Of a stretch of DNA of 64,000 nucleotides, positions 9,320 to 20,362 are shown in pieces (positions within the stretch are counted from its first letter, which is position 1; each line of letters begins with the position of its first letter). The stretch is taken from assembly GCF_008831285.2 (NCBI RefSeq), contig NC_045143.1, positions 22,634,302 to 22,698,301 of the forward strand. Reading direction: 5' to 3'. This stretch comes from Nymphaea colorata. Taxonomy: Eukaryota; Streptophyta; Magnoliopsida; Nymphaeales; Nymphaeaceae. The notes under the pieces were generated by a model. That model ran no database searches, was not told where the DNA came from, and worked only from the letters and a program-made list of their open reading frames with translations. The position numbers and the translations under genes were made by a program.

Positions 9320-10414
9320 ATGGCCAAATCCAAGAAGAACCTCAACGTTGAGGAAGGCACCGCCGATGAGGGCCAAACCGAGGCCCCTCATCAATCCGAA
9401 TCCATGGAGATTCAGGAACACCTTGCCGGTCGCATCCTACAGCTAGAGCGGGACTTTAACCGCTGGAAAAGAGAGATGCAAAACATGGACCAGCAACATA
9501 GAAATGAGGCCGTTCGTAGAGAGGAGGAACAACAAAGAGAAACCAATGAGATGAAGGGCATGCTTAAAGCGATTACAGCCCACCTCAACATTGGTACAGA
9601 TCGACCAACGTCGGACCCCTCCACGTCGGGCCGAGATAAAGGCAAGGGCAGATATGTTGAAGCGGACACCCATGACGCTTCACATTTTGGCACCCCACGA
9701 GAAGGTGCCGGAAAAGGAAAGATGCACCCCCCGCCGGACCGCACTCAGCAAGAGATGCGTAATTCCTTCCAACATCAACGCTTTGGTAACCCAAGCCAAA
9801 GCCGAAGCTACTATGGCTCGGAAGGAGAGGAGGGTGAATCTCCTCAGAGAGAAAGACGAAGAACCAACTCTCGTCAAGAAGAGAGAAGAACCCCCACGGT
9901 TAGATATGAATTTCCTAAGTTCAATGGGGAAGGATTGCGAGAGTGGCTCTTCATGGCAGAGCGATACTTTGTGTGCCACCGTATTCCGGAAGAGGAATGG
10001 ATTGAAATCGCGGCTGCCAACACCACGGGCGAAGCCACGACCCAATATCTCTGGTTTGATCACAAAACTAGAGAACCCACTTGGGAGAAGTTCAAAGCGA
10101 GCTTCCAACTCCGATTCGGTGAATCCACCTATTTGGACTATGACGAAGATCTGAAAAAGTTAGTCCAAAGAACGACCGTGCCAGCCTACCACAAGGAATT
10201 CATCCGTCTGGCTAGCCGAGTCCAATGGACTGAGAAGGCATTAATCGGAGCCTTCAAAGGTGGACTAAAACAAGAGGACAACCTCCCTTACGGTTCTCGA
10301 CGGCTGAATCAACAAAAACATCAAATCCGTCGTCGGCTCCATTCTGATTTGGTGAAGAACCCAGCAGCCTTCAAAGGTACGAAGTCACGGTTCTTGCTGG
10401 CGATTCGGACTTGA
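9320..10414 (+). pseudogene. gag of family 2, truncated and fused to LTR sequence
   Basis: Starts MAKSKKNLN, matching MGKSKKQFN of family 3, with an ATG at the equivalent place 552 nt after the PBS. The N-terminal half is charged and probably coiled-coil (LERDFNRWKREMQNM). The gag (retrotransposon capsid-like) domain begins near residue 200 with FPKFNGEGLREWLFMAERYF and runs to AFKGGLKQED near residue 321, where family 3 continues RRDIKREM. At 10282 the frame passes into LTR sequence and ends by chance at 10414, giving a 43-residue non-homologous tail. The capsid-like domain lacks its C-terminal part, and the zinc knuckle, protease, RT and integrase are all deleted. Product, if any, is a truncated Gag-like protein. 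Confidence 0.85.
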
Positions 10415-12470
10415 AATACAGTTTGCTGGAATCGCCTCATCGTGCTGAGCAACATAGTCTAATTTGGGCGTATTCGGCCCATGCGATAGCAAGTCACCAA
10501 CCGGCTGGAATTCTGGTCAGAGCAAGGACGCCGCTGCAAATCTCAGCATCATCCATTGTTCCCGGCGTGAAGGACAGTCCTGCCCCTCCGTCACCCAAGG
10601 CCCCTGCATATTCGAGAAGGGAACAAGCGTCAATTCGGACGAGGAGCTAACCCTAGCCGCGGTGCGTGAAGGATCGCTTCCTCCTTGGCCGCCGGTCTCA
10701 AATTGGTAAGTTCCCCTACCGCGCATCTTGGCCCTCCGATTTTACACGTGTCCCACATCTGTCAACCCGCGTCATACCTTGCCCTTGTAGCTCGCCATCT
10801 GTCCTCACCAGCTGACCTAGTCCCCTCCGAGAATCCCTCTTGGATCCCGAGCTCCCAGCTCGCACTCGTCACCTCCGCCACCTTCCTTTTTGGCATATTT
10901 TTCCCTTGAGTCAAACCCTAACGCCTCAGCCCTCCATCGCACCACCTGTCCGCATCTCAGCCATCCCGCGCCAAGTCACCCGCCTACGTGTCCGCCACCT
11001 GTCCTACCTGGTCCCACTTTGAGCCTCGCCCAGTCCACGCGGCTGCCACCTCACCAACCCGCATGAACTCCCCATTGCCTTGTTTGGAAGCCCCCTGGCC
11101 GCTCGCCCCCCTTTCCCGATTTCTCGCCTATCTCCTCTATCTTCATCTCAACCCTAAACCGCAGTCCTCCTCCACCGCTCATCTTCTCCACGTGTCATCC
11201 ATCTAGTTAGAGAGAGAGAACTCGATAAATCTCGAGTGCCACCTCCTTGATTGCCTAATCTCCTTAGCAATCAATCTCGATCTCTTTCCTACTTTCTTGG
11301 ATCGGATCTCCTCTTCCCTCTTCCTCGCTAGCCTTTCCCCTAGCGAGCTCATTTAGACCGTTGATCTTGCCACGTGGCAAGATCCGACGCACTCCCTTGG
11401 CTAGACCACCAAGTCCGAACCCACCTAGCTAGGTTAGCCTCTTGCGTCGCCTACCATAGGAGCTCACTTCCCTCACTTGATCCGAACCCATTTGACTTTA
11501 GGACCTAGTCAACCCCTTGCCTCCCCGACTTAGTCCCTCAGGTCAACCTGTACTAAACCTAGCCTTAGTCATCTCGAGCCTACCTCGAGATTACCCTCAC
11601 CTACCTAACCCGGACCCGTCACCTGGTCCAGTAGGCAACCTACCCTCTAGAACCCACTACCGCACTCGGTCTCACGTGACCAACTCACCCGAGCTTAGGC
11701 TCAACCCCAGCCAACCCGCATTGGCCTACCCTCTTAGTTAGAAACCCAAACATCCCTCCTAAACCACATCTCTCCCTCGGCCTACCCCAACCTTAGCCTC
11801 TCTTAACCAGACCGACCCTACCCTTCTAGAGCCCAGTCGTTACCGAGCCCAGCCGTGCCTTAGTTAGGATTAGGTGTAGCTGTTCCGTCGGCCGCCCCCG
11901 TGGTCGACCCCCTCCCATCGGCACCCTGCCGGCGTCCGTGGCCGAGCCACATCTGAAGTAAGGAAGGCAGGCGCTGCCGACCTCGGCACTCGCCCCCCTC
12001 GTCACTCTGCCGGAGTACGCGCAGCAGCAGCAGCATCGGGCACTCGGACGCGCGCTCCCCGCCATCCTACCGTCTGCGCAGTCGGCATCCGTTGCGCGGC
12101 CAGCATCGGCCGGGCCATCCCAGCCGACTCTCCCTCTACGTCAGCACCGTCGGCGTCCAGCGGCTGTCAGGCCGTGCGCTTCCCGTCGGTCTCCTAGCCC
12201 TTGCAGCAAGCTCCGAGGAGGCTCGCCTCAAGTGGACTTCTCTGGTCTGTAGCTGCAATATCCGAGGCACGGTATTCGCCTCGGATCTCATTCGGCGTAG
12301 CCAAGGAATCACCATGGCCGGTATCGTCTCCTTAACCCCCTTGTGGTTTCGGGTGGGAGTTTTGTTTTTACTTAGGAACTTGTTAGTTTGCTTATTTGCT
12401 GCTTGAGCCCGGGCTTAGACCCACCGTCCGTCACGTTGTACCTCGGAGGCCGTAGGCCAAAGACATGACC
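10282..12470 (+). repeat. Family 2 LTR fragment (3' LTR remnant)
   Basis: Near-identical to 6205-8393 of the 5' LTR (constant offset 4077), with scattered substitutions. It lacks the first ~1160 bp and the last ~360 bp of the LTR. The left edge joins gag. The right edge joins family 3 LTR X within the short shared word GACC/CC. The short frames in it are LTR noise. Confidence 0.9.
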
Positions 12471-12759
12471 GAACCCAGCAGAGGCCGAGCTGGCCGAACC
12501 TAGCCAGAGGAAGCGCAAGGCTTCCGACTTATGGGCTCGGTCTTTGCATTGCATCAAGAGTAGTCCCAAGAAGAAGATTGAAGAATCAGATACGGTTGCA
12601 GCGGGAGGAGCGGGAGGAGCAACTGGGTCTTCAACGGTGCTTAAATTACAAGAGTCTCAGGGTGACTGTGGTCCAGAAATCAGGTTCGTAGAGATTAAAC
12701 CCATCGAGCCTAGTCCGCATGAGCCTTGAAGGCGACCTAGGACTAACGTCTTAGGAAAT

Positions 12760-12855
12760 GGTTCGGTCAAACCAGACCGAACCCTTACACTCTTAACCCG
12801 AAGTGAGGGCGGATCCCCTCACGAGGTCCCCACCTTGGGCTGAGCAAGCTCAAGG
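12760..12855 (+). other. Three tandem hairpins in U3, LTR X
   Basis: GGTTCGGTC/GACCGAACC (12760-12783), GTGAGGG/CCCTCAC (12803-12822) and CCTTGGGCT/AGCTCAAGG (12833-12855). Family 3 version, all stems intact. Confidence 0.7.
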
Positions 12856-13091
12856 GCTAGCATAATTAGTTTAAGTGTTGGGCGCTAGGCCCGGTCTAGT
12901 TTGGTTTAATGCATTACGTAGCTAGACTTAATTCCTTAGGCGCATTTGCTTTGTGTAAAAAGGCTTTGGGCATGTCGCCCTTGGAAATCGAATAAGGGAA
13001 CTAGCCTGGCGGGTTGTGTCAGGCGCACTTATGTAATTGGGTTGGGTAGAGAGTGAAGATCTGGATTGTAGATCCAACTCACATAGGAATG

Positions 13092-13099
13092 TATAAATA
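13092..13099 (+). promoter_or_regulatory. LTR TATA box, LTR X
   Basis: TATAAATA in the context GAATGTATAAATAGTTTTAG, the same in all family 3 LTRs. Confidence 0.65.
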
Positions 13100-15934
13100 G
13101 TTTTAGATCTATGTGTAATGTATCAAGTTTTATGAAATTAAGTTCATTTGGAGTCGAGTACTCTCTCTCCTCCTTGCGAGGTCTGCCATTTTCCTTTGTG
13201 GAATCCCGCAATCTCTTGTCTCCCGTCTTCTTCACCGAGGAGTGAACCAGGCATCTTCTCCCTCTCGCGCCCCCTTGGCCCGTGGCGATTTCTCATCCAT
13301 TGAAGAGCTTTGGAGCACCGGCGTCTTCGACGAAGGCCCAAAGGCACCGCTCGGGCGGATCTCCTCCTCACCGGCGGTGGATTCTCCTTTGACCACGTAA
13401 GTACCCCTACCGGTTTTCATTAAAACTGTAATCAGAGTCTTCTCCTTGCACACGAAGGGGTTGAAAGTCTGATTTCAGAAAAAGGGAAGGTTGAAGGCGC
13501 AGGTCTGAACCTCGGCTTCAACGGGACGCGTTCATTTGTTTGATTCATTTGATTTCTTGCGTGAATAACGAACCGAGCTAGGGAGATTCTCAGGCCGAAT
13601 CCTCCACGTTCAGTTCTGTTCTTGGCGTACCCAAGATCAGAGTTGAGACCTCTGGTTCAGTCGGCCCGAGAAGCCTTTTACTCGATCTTAATCACCCAAG
13701 TGATCGCTTAGATTAATCATTGATCGCTAGAGAAATACATTCGGTGGAAGAGCTTCGTAAAATATTGAAATTAAGCTCTGGGTTCTTCCATTTGAACTCT
13801 CGGTCCAGAGATATAAAAATATGAAAAAGTCATGAATCTGGCCGTGGAAAAACAGTAAGAACTAGCTTAAAAGGGTCGCCCGAAGAAAAGCTCCAAAATA
13901 GTGTAATTTGGGCGGAATCCGACGGCTAGGTTGGAAGATCGGTACCTCGCCGGAAAAGAGGCTAATTCCGGTCGCCGCTGCTAAATCCGGCGTCCGCCAT
14001 TGCACTTGTGGCCGAGGACTGTTCTGCCCTCCTCCTTCCTGTTTTAGTTAAAATTCATTAAGGGTAGTTCGGACTGTCGAAGTGAAGAAGAGGATTTCGG
14101 TCGCCGGCGAGCTTGGAGCACTCCACCGTGAAGGCCAGCCAAATCCGGGTAAGTCTCCTCGTTCTTCATCTCCTCCGTCCAAGTGTCCACGTGTCAGCCA
14201 TCGACCCAGTCAGTCCAGCAGCTCCTCCACGTCCGCACCACCTGTCCTACTCGAGATTAGCTCGAGAACTAGTGGCCCTAGTCTTTAGGAGAGTCCCCCG
14301 TCTTTCTCCTTAACTTTCTCTTTTGCTTTTCATTGAGTCTCATCCTTAGTCGCATGAAAACATGATCGTCCATCCAGCCACGTGTCTCCATCGTGTGTAT
14401 CTCCCCAGCCACGTCATAGCTACCTCGAGCACCTGCTTGCCAGCTCAGCTGCACGCCTGCCAAGTGTCCCACGTTCCTCGCATCCACCTCCTCATTGCGA
14501 GCCTTTACCGAGTCCTCTTCCCCCTCTTCTCTCCACGTCTTTAGGAAGTGTCCCCAACTTTTAGCATACGTCCTCCTTCCTTTCCCCCAGCTTTAGGACA
14601 CCTCACATCGCATGAAACCTCCACCCTCCATCTGCTACACGTGTCAACATCTCCATGCTTGAGAGAAAAGCAAGCGCCACCTCGCCCTTGCCATCCTCAC
14701 TCGCATCCAGCTCGAGGCCACCTTTCCTATGTTTTAGGAAAAGGCTTCCCTTCTTTTCCTTATCGCTAGGGTTACCCTCGCGTTCTCTTCCAGCCTTTGA
14801 TCTAGCCTCGTGGCATAGATCCGGCGCACCCCTCTTGGCTCGACCAGCCAAGCCTATCCGAACCCACCTAGGCTACCTCACGCGCCACCTAACTCCTTAG
14901 GTCAACCCACTTACCTTGACTAGACCTAGTCTTAGTTGACTTAACCTTACCTAGTTCACTTAGGTAAATTGGTCCAGCTCTTGACCCAGTCGACCTAGCC
15001 TAGTTGACTCGAGCCCACCTCGAGTGTCCCTTGACCTTCTCACTCGGACCCATCAACTTGGTTCAGTAGCAGCCACCATCTAGTCGACCCTATCTCTCTC
15101 CCGGTCTTCATTGACCTTGACCCGAGCTTAGGCTCACTAATCCGAAACCAGCCACTTAGCGTCACTCGTAGTTAGGTCCCCTATCTACCTCACCTAAGCT
15201 TCTTACCTCTCGGCTTACCTCTGCCCTGAACCCATCTCACCGAGACCAGCCGTCCCTTAGAGCCCAGCCGCACCAAGCTAGTCGGCCTTAGTTAGGGACC
15301 AGGCACAGCCGGCGCTAGCCTTGCGCTAAGCGTTTTCGGCCAGCACCTCGGCCAGCTTCCAGCCGACGGCCTCTGCCCGTCGACAGCCTTGGCCAAGCCC
15401 GTCCAGCAGCCAGGCAGGTAGGCATAGCCTTTTTGGCTCTCGCCCCCCTCGGTCGCGTCCGCAGCAAGCAGGCGCATCTCCGGCGGCAGTCGGTCGCCCG
15501 TCCATCGGCTTTCAGCAGCACGCGACAGTCGGTAGCGCGTCACCGTCATCCTGCCGCGGCAGCAGCAGGCCTTCACTCGGTCGTACGCTCGTCTCTCCGA
15601 CCTGAAGCGGCAGCAGCAGAAATCTGTCGACAGCGAGCTCCCGTCAGCCTTGCATCGGCAGCAGCAGTCAGCCCCAGTCCCAGCGTCTCGCCAGCCATCT
15701 CGGACAGCAGGCGACTGTCCCAGGTCGCGCGCTTCACGCCGGCCCGTGAGCTGAGTTGCCCGGGAATAGGTTTTCACCCCGTGGCCTGTCCGCGCAGCCA
15801 AGGCAGCACCTTGGCAGGTTCGTTTTTCATCCCCCTTGTAGTCGTGGGAGGGTGTTGTTTGTTTTAATTTAGGAAGCATATTAGTTTCATTCCTTTATTG
15901 CTTTAGCCCAGGCTTCGGCCTTGCTCCCCTCTGT

Positions 15935-15939
15935 GGCAC
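15935..15939 (+). repeat. Target-site duplication, left copy
   Basis: GGCAC directly before the LTR1 start. The flank of LTR3 (45067-45071, read on the minus strand) is AGCAC, and LTR X continues from there. One change in five bases. Confidence 0.65.
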
Positions 15940-16243
15940 TGTTACGGACTTACCTTTTGGTCCGGACCCAGCAGAGGCCGAGCTGACCGAACCTAGCCAG
16001 AGGAAGCGCAAGGCTTCCAACTTATGGGCTCGGTCTTTGCGTTGCATCAAGAGTAGTCCCAAGAAGAAGATTGAAGCATCAGATACGGTTGCAGCGGGAG
16101 GAGCAACTGGGTCTTCTACGATGCTTAAATTACAAGAGTCTCAGGGTGACTGTGGTCCAGAAATCAGGTTCGTAGAGATTAAACCCATCGAGCCTAGTCC
16201 GCATGAGCCTTGAAGGCGACCTAGGACTAACGTCTTAGGAAAT

Positions 16244-16339
16244 GGTTCAGTCAAACCAGACCGAACCCTTACACTCTTAACCCGAAGTGAGGGCGGATCC
16301 CCTCACGAGGTCCCCACCTTGGGCTGAGCAAGCTCAAGG
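16244..16339 (+). other. Three tandem hairpins in U3, LTR1
   Basis: 16244-16267 (GGTTCAGTC/GACCGAACC, one pair broken by a C-to-T-type change relative to other copies), 16287-16306 (GTGAGGG-CGGATC-CCCTCAC) and 16317-16339 (CCTTGGGCT-GAGCA-AGCTCAAGG). Confidence 0.7.
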
Positions 16340-16575
16340 GCTAGCATAATTAGTTTAAGTGTTGGGCGCTAGGCCCGGTCTAGTTTGGTTTAATGCATTA
16401 CGTAGCTAGACTTAATTCCTTAGGCGCATTTGCTTTGTGTAAAAAGGCTTTGGGCATGTCGCCCTTGGAAATCGAATAAGGGACCTAGCCTGGCGGGTTG
16501 TGTCAGGCGCACTTATGTAATTGGGTTGGGTAGAGAGTGAAGATCTAGATTGTAGATCTAACTCACATAGGAATG

Positions 16576-16583
16576 TATAAATA
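16576..16583 (+). promoter_or_regulatory. LTR TATA box, LTR1
   Basis: TATAAATA about 640 bp into the LTR; R and the CTCTCTCTCC leader follow. Confidence 0.65.
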
Positions 16584-17632
16584 GTTTTAGATCTATGTGT
16601 AATGTATCAAGTTTTATGAAATTAAGTTCATTTGGAGTCGAGTACTCTCTCTCCTCCTTGCGAGGTCTGCCATTTTCCTTTGTGGAATCCCGTAATCTCT
16701 TGTCTCCCATCTTCTTCACCGAGGAGTGAACCAGGCGTCTTCTCCCTCTCGCGCCCCCTTGGCCCGTGGCGATTTCTCATCCATTGAAGAGCTTTGGAGC
16801 ACCGGCGTCTTCGACGAAGGTCCAAAGGCACGGCTCGGGCGGATCTCCTCCTCACCGGCGGCGGATTCTCCCTTGACCACGTAAGTACCCCTACCGGTTT
16901 TCATTAAAACTGTAATCAGAGCCTTCTCCTTGCACACGAAGGGGTTGAAAGTCTGATTTCAGAAAAAGGGAAGGTTGAAGGCGCAGGTCTGAACCTCGGC
17001 TTCAACGGGACGCGTTCATTTGTTTGATTCATTTGATTTCTTGCGTGAATAACGAACCGAGCTAGGGAGATTCTCAGGCCGAATCCTCCACGTTCAGTTC
17101 TGTTCTTGGCGTACCCAAGATCAGAGTTGAGACCTCTGGTTCAGTCGGCCCGAGAAGCCTTTTACTCGATCTTAATCACCCAAGCGATCGCTTAGATTAA
17201 TCATTGATCGCTAGAGAAATACATTCGGTGGAAGAGCTTCGTAAAATATTGAAATTAAGCTCTGGGTTCTTCCATTTGAACTCTCGGTCCAGAGATATAA
17301 AAATCTGAAAAAGTCGTGAATCTGGCCGTGGAAAAACAGTAAGAACTAGCTTAAAAGGGTCGCCCGAAGAAAAGCTCCAAAATAGTGTAATTTGGGCGGA
17401 ATCCGACGGCTAGGTTGGAAGATCGGTACCTCACCGGAAAAGAGGCTAATTCCGATCGCCGCTGCTAAATCGGGCGTCCGCCATTACCCTTGAGGCCGAG
17501 GACTGTTCTGCCCTCCTCCTTCCTGTTTTAGTTAAAATTCATTAAGGGTAGTTCGGACTGTCGAAGTGAAGAAGAGGATTTCGGTCGCCGGCGAGCTTGG
17601 AGCACTCCACCGTGAACGCCAGCCAAATCAGG

Positions 17633-19356
17633 GTAAGTCTCCTCGTTCTTCATCTCCTCCGTCCAAGTGTCCACGTGTTAGCCATCGACCCAGTCAGTCC
17701 AGCAGCTCCTCCACGTCCGCACCACCTGTCCTACTCGAGATTAGCTCGAGAACTAGGGGCCCTAGTCTTTAGGAGAGTCCCCCGTCTTTCTCCTTAACTT
17801 TCTCTTTTGCTTTTGATTGAGTCTCATCCTTAGTCGCATGAAAACATGATCGTCCATCCAGCCACGTGTCTCCATCGTGTGTATCTCCCCAGCCACGTCA
17901 TAGCTACCTCGAGCACCTGCTTGCCAGCTCAGCCGCACGCCTGCCAAGTGTCCCACGTTCCTCGCATCCACCTCCTCATTGCGAGCCTTTACCGAGTCCT
18001 CTTCCCCCTCTTCCTTCCACGTCTTTAGGAAGTGTCCCCAACTTTTAGCATACGTCCTCCTATCTTTCCCCCAGCTTTAGGACACCTCACATCGCATGAA
18101 ACCTCCACCCTCCATCTGCTACACGTGTCAACATCTCCCTGCTTGAGAGAAAAGCAAGCGCCGCCTCGCCCTTGCCATCCTCACTCGCATCCAGCTCGAG
18201 GCCATCTTTCCTAAGTTTTAGGAAAAGGCTTCCCTTCTTTTCCTTATCGCTAGGGTTACCCCTCGCGTTCTCTTCCAGCCTTTGATCTAGCCTCGTGGCA
18301 TAGATCCGGCGCACCCCTCTTGGCTAGACCAGCCAAGCCTATCCGAACCCACCTAGGCTACCTCACGCGCCACCTAACCCCTTAGGTCAACCCACTTACC
18401 TTGACTAGACCTAGTCTTAGTTGACTTAACCTTACCTAGTTCACTTAGGTAAATTGGTCCAGCTCTTGACCCAGTCGACCTAGCCTAGTTGACTCGAGCC
18501 CACCTCGAGTGTCCCTTGACGTTCTCACTCGGACCCATCAACTTGGTTCAGTAGCAGCCACCTTCTAGTCGACCCTACCTCTCTCCCGGTCTTCATTGAC
18601 CTTGACCCAAGCTTAGGCTCCCTAATCCGAAACCAGCCACTTCGCCTCACTCGTAGTTAGGTCCCCTATCTACCTCACCTAAGCTTCTTACCTCTCGGCT
18701 TACCTCTGCCCTGAACCCATCTCACCGAGACCAGCCGTCCCTTAGAGCCCAGCCGAACCAAGCTAGCCGGCCTTAGTTAGGGACCAGGCACAGCCGGCGC
18801 TAGCCTTGCGCTAAGCGTTTTCGGCCAGCACCTCGGCCAGCTTCCAGCCGACGGCCTCTGCCCGTCGACAGCCTTGGCCGAGCCCGTCCAGTAGCCAGGC
18901 AGGTAGGCATTGCCTTTTTGGCTCTCGCCCCCCTCGGCCGTGTCCGCAGCAAGCAGGCGCATCTCCGGCGGCAGTCGGTCGCCCGTCCATCGGCTTTCAG
19001 CAGCAAGCGAAAGTCGGTCGCGCGTCATCGTCATCCTACCGCGGCAGTAGCAGGCCTTCACTCGGTCGTACGCTCGTCTCTCCGACCTGAAGCGGCAGCA
19101 GCAGAAATCTGTCGACAGCGAGCTCCCGTCAGCCTTGCATCGGCAGCAGCAGTCAGCCCCAGTCCCAGCGTCTCGCCAGCCATCTCGGACAGCAGGCGAC
19201 TGTCCCAGGTCGCGCGCTTCACGCCGGCCCGTGAGCTGAGTTGCCGGGGAATAGGTTTTCACCCCGTGGCCTGTCCGCGCAGCCAAGGCAGCTCCTTGGC
19301 AGGTTCGTTTTTCATCCCCCTTGTAGTCGTGGGAGGGTGTTGTTTGTTTTAATTTA
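17633..19356 (+). other. Candidate LTR-leader intron, family 3
   Basis: CAGG|GTAAGT at 17633 and TGTTTTAATTTAG ending at 19356 bound 1724 bp. Donor and acceptor align with those of families 1 and 2. A second donor-like site, CAC|GTAAGT, lies upstream at 16881. Splicing is inferred. Confidence 0.35.
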
Positions 19357-19811
19357 GGAAGCATATTAGTTTCATTCCTTTATTGCTTTAGCCCAGGCTT
19401 CGGCCTTGCTCCCCTCTATGGCACCTCAAGGGCCTATTGCCCGAGACACGGTCACAAGGAGCCGACCGTCCTATTTGCTTTACGTTGGGTGTGATTGCGC
19501 GTTAGTCGTGGTTTGTATGGTTTGCTTGAGTGAGCTGTGAGAGTCAAATTGTATCGCTTGCGCTTGTAAGGCCTTATAACCCACTGTAGTGTTTTGTAGT
19601 AGGATTCGGCCCTAGCTAGGAATTGGGAAAGGGTTTTCCGCACCTGTATTCCAGTCCTAAGGGAATTTGCGCCGGGGTTTGTCCGGCCGGGTAGATTCAT
19701 TGTTTAATTTTTTAGGATTTTGAATTTTAGACAGAAACCCTCAAGGAGACTTGGGAACTAGGACGCTCTTGGTTCGGTCTTTCTAGCCCAACCGGGATCG
19801 TGCCTAACAAT

Positions 19812-19823
19812 TGGTATCAGAGC
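19812..19823 (+). other. Primer-binding site, element A
   Basis: TGGTATCAGAGC two bases after LTR1, complementary to the initiator tRNA-Met 3' end. Confidence 0.95.
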
Positions 19824-20004
19824 CACCTTGAGGACTTTGTCTGTCAATTTGAGCACCGACCCACGAAGATTCAGCTTCAAAGGGCAGTTCAGACGACAGA
19901 ATTCAGCTTGGTCTTCCACAAGGTGATTTGGTATTCTCGGTTGTCAGTGTCAAGGATTTCAGCCTTCACGGTTTCGCTATTTACATCGCGTAGACGAGGC
20001 TTCG

Positions 20005-20187
20005 CTTGCTTGACTTCAGCAAGTGTAGGGCTGTACGTGTTGTACACCCGAGGGTAGCTAAGCTTGAGGTTCGTCGCCGAGACACCAGGTGGGTGTGGCG
20101 ATTTAGGCTCTACGAGCCCGGCCGAAAGTGAAGCGGGACTGCCGAGGCGCTAAGGAGTAGCGCGGCAGTAGACGGGCCAACCCGTCT
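20005..20187 (+). other. Structured leader between PBS and gag, element A
   Basis: Hairpins CTTGCT/AGCAAG (20005-20023), TGTAC/GTACA (20032-20046), CGCC..CACC/GGTG.GGCG (20075-20100), GGCTC/GAGCC (20106-20118), ACTGCC..GCGCTA/TAGCGC.GGCAGT (20138-20169) and AGACGGG-CCAA-CCCGTCT (20170-20187). Order, stems and spacing match family 2, while several loops differ completely. No gene elsewhere in 19824-20362. Confidence 0.6.
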
Positions 20188-20362
20188 CCCTTGCCTACGG
20201 ACTCACGCGCGGCAGCAGAGGCAGCGGCAGCGTGGCAGCATAGGCAGAAACAGAGTAGGTTTTCTTTGAGAGTGGCAGCCTAGTCAGAATTTGGATTTTT
20301 TAGTTAGGTTTATTTCAGCTAGCAAACTGTTGCCTTGGCGCCTTAGATCGCAACTCCACGAA

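Larger units (their letters stand above)
5044..12470 (+). mobile_element. Family 2 LTR retrotransposon, internally deleted
   Basis: Complete 5' LTR (TGTTACC...CTAACA), PBS, leader and the first ~320 codons of gag, then a direct join into the middle of a second LTR copy (10282 matches 6205). That second copy is itself cut at 12470 where family 3 LTR sequence begins. Protease to integrase, the PPT and both ends of the 3' LTR are gone. It lies inside the family 1 LTR. No target-site duplication can be tested because the right end is lost (left 5 bp: GTGTC). Confidence 0.85.
12471..15939 (+). repeat. LTR X, family 3 LTR lacking its first ~25 bp, left piece
   Basis: Begins inside the family 3 LTR at GAACCCAGCAG; the TGTTACGGACTTA start is deleted at the junction with family 2. 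It carries the tail frame ending at TGA 12727-12729, the purine block 12603-12619, hairpins 12760-12855 and TATA 13092-13099. It is interrupted at 15939/15940 by LTR1, about 385 bp before the LTR end. The sequence that should follow (CCTCAAGGGCC...) is found on the minus strand at 44884-45071. The antisense frame at 15292-15879 is discussed under findings. Confidence 0.9.
15940..19809 (+). repeat. LTR1, family 3 5' LTR (3870 bp)
   Basis: TGTTACGGAC...GTGCCTAACA, with 5-bp inverted ends TGTTA/TAACA. Tail frame 15940-16213, hairpins, TATA 16576, candidate intron 17633-19356, CAG-rich segment near 18950-19160. It has lost one of the two GGGAGGAGC units (only 16096-16103 remains), a 9-bp in-frame deletion. 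Confidence 0.95.

Noticed and set aside
15433-15867. 144-codon plus-strand frame in the CAG-rich LTR part, seen in most copies
   Set aside because: Both strands are open over the same GC-rich segment and the protein is low-complexity Ala/Ser/Arg; treated as composition effect.
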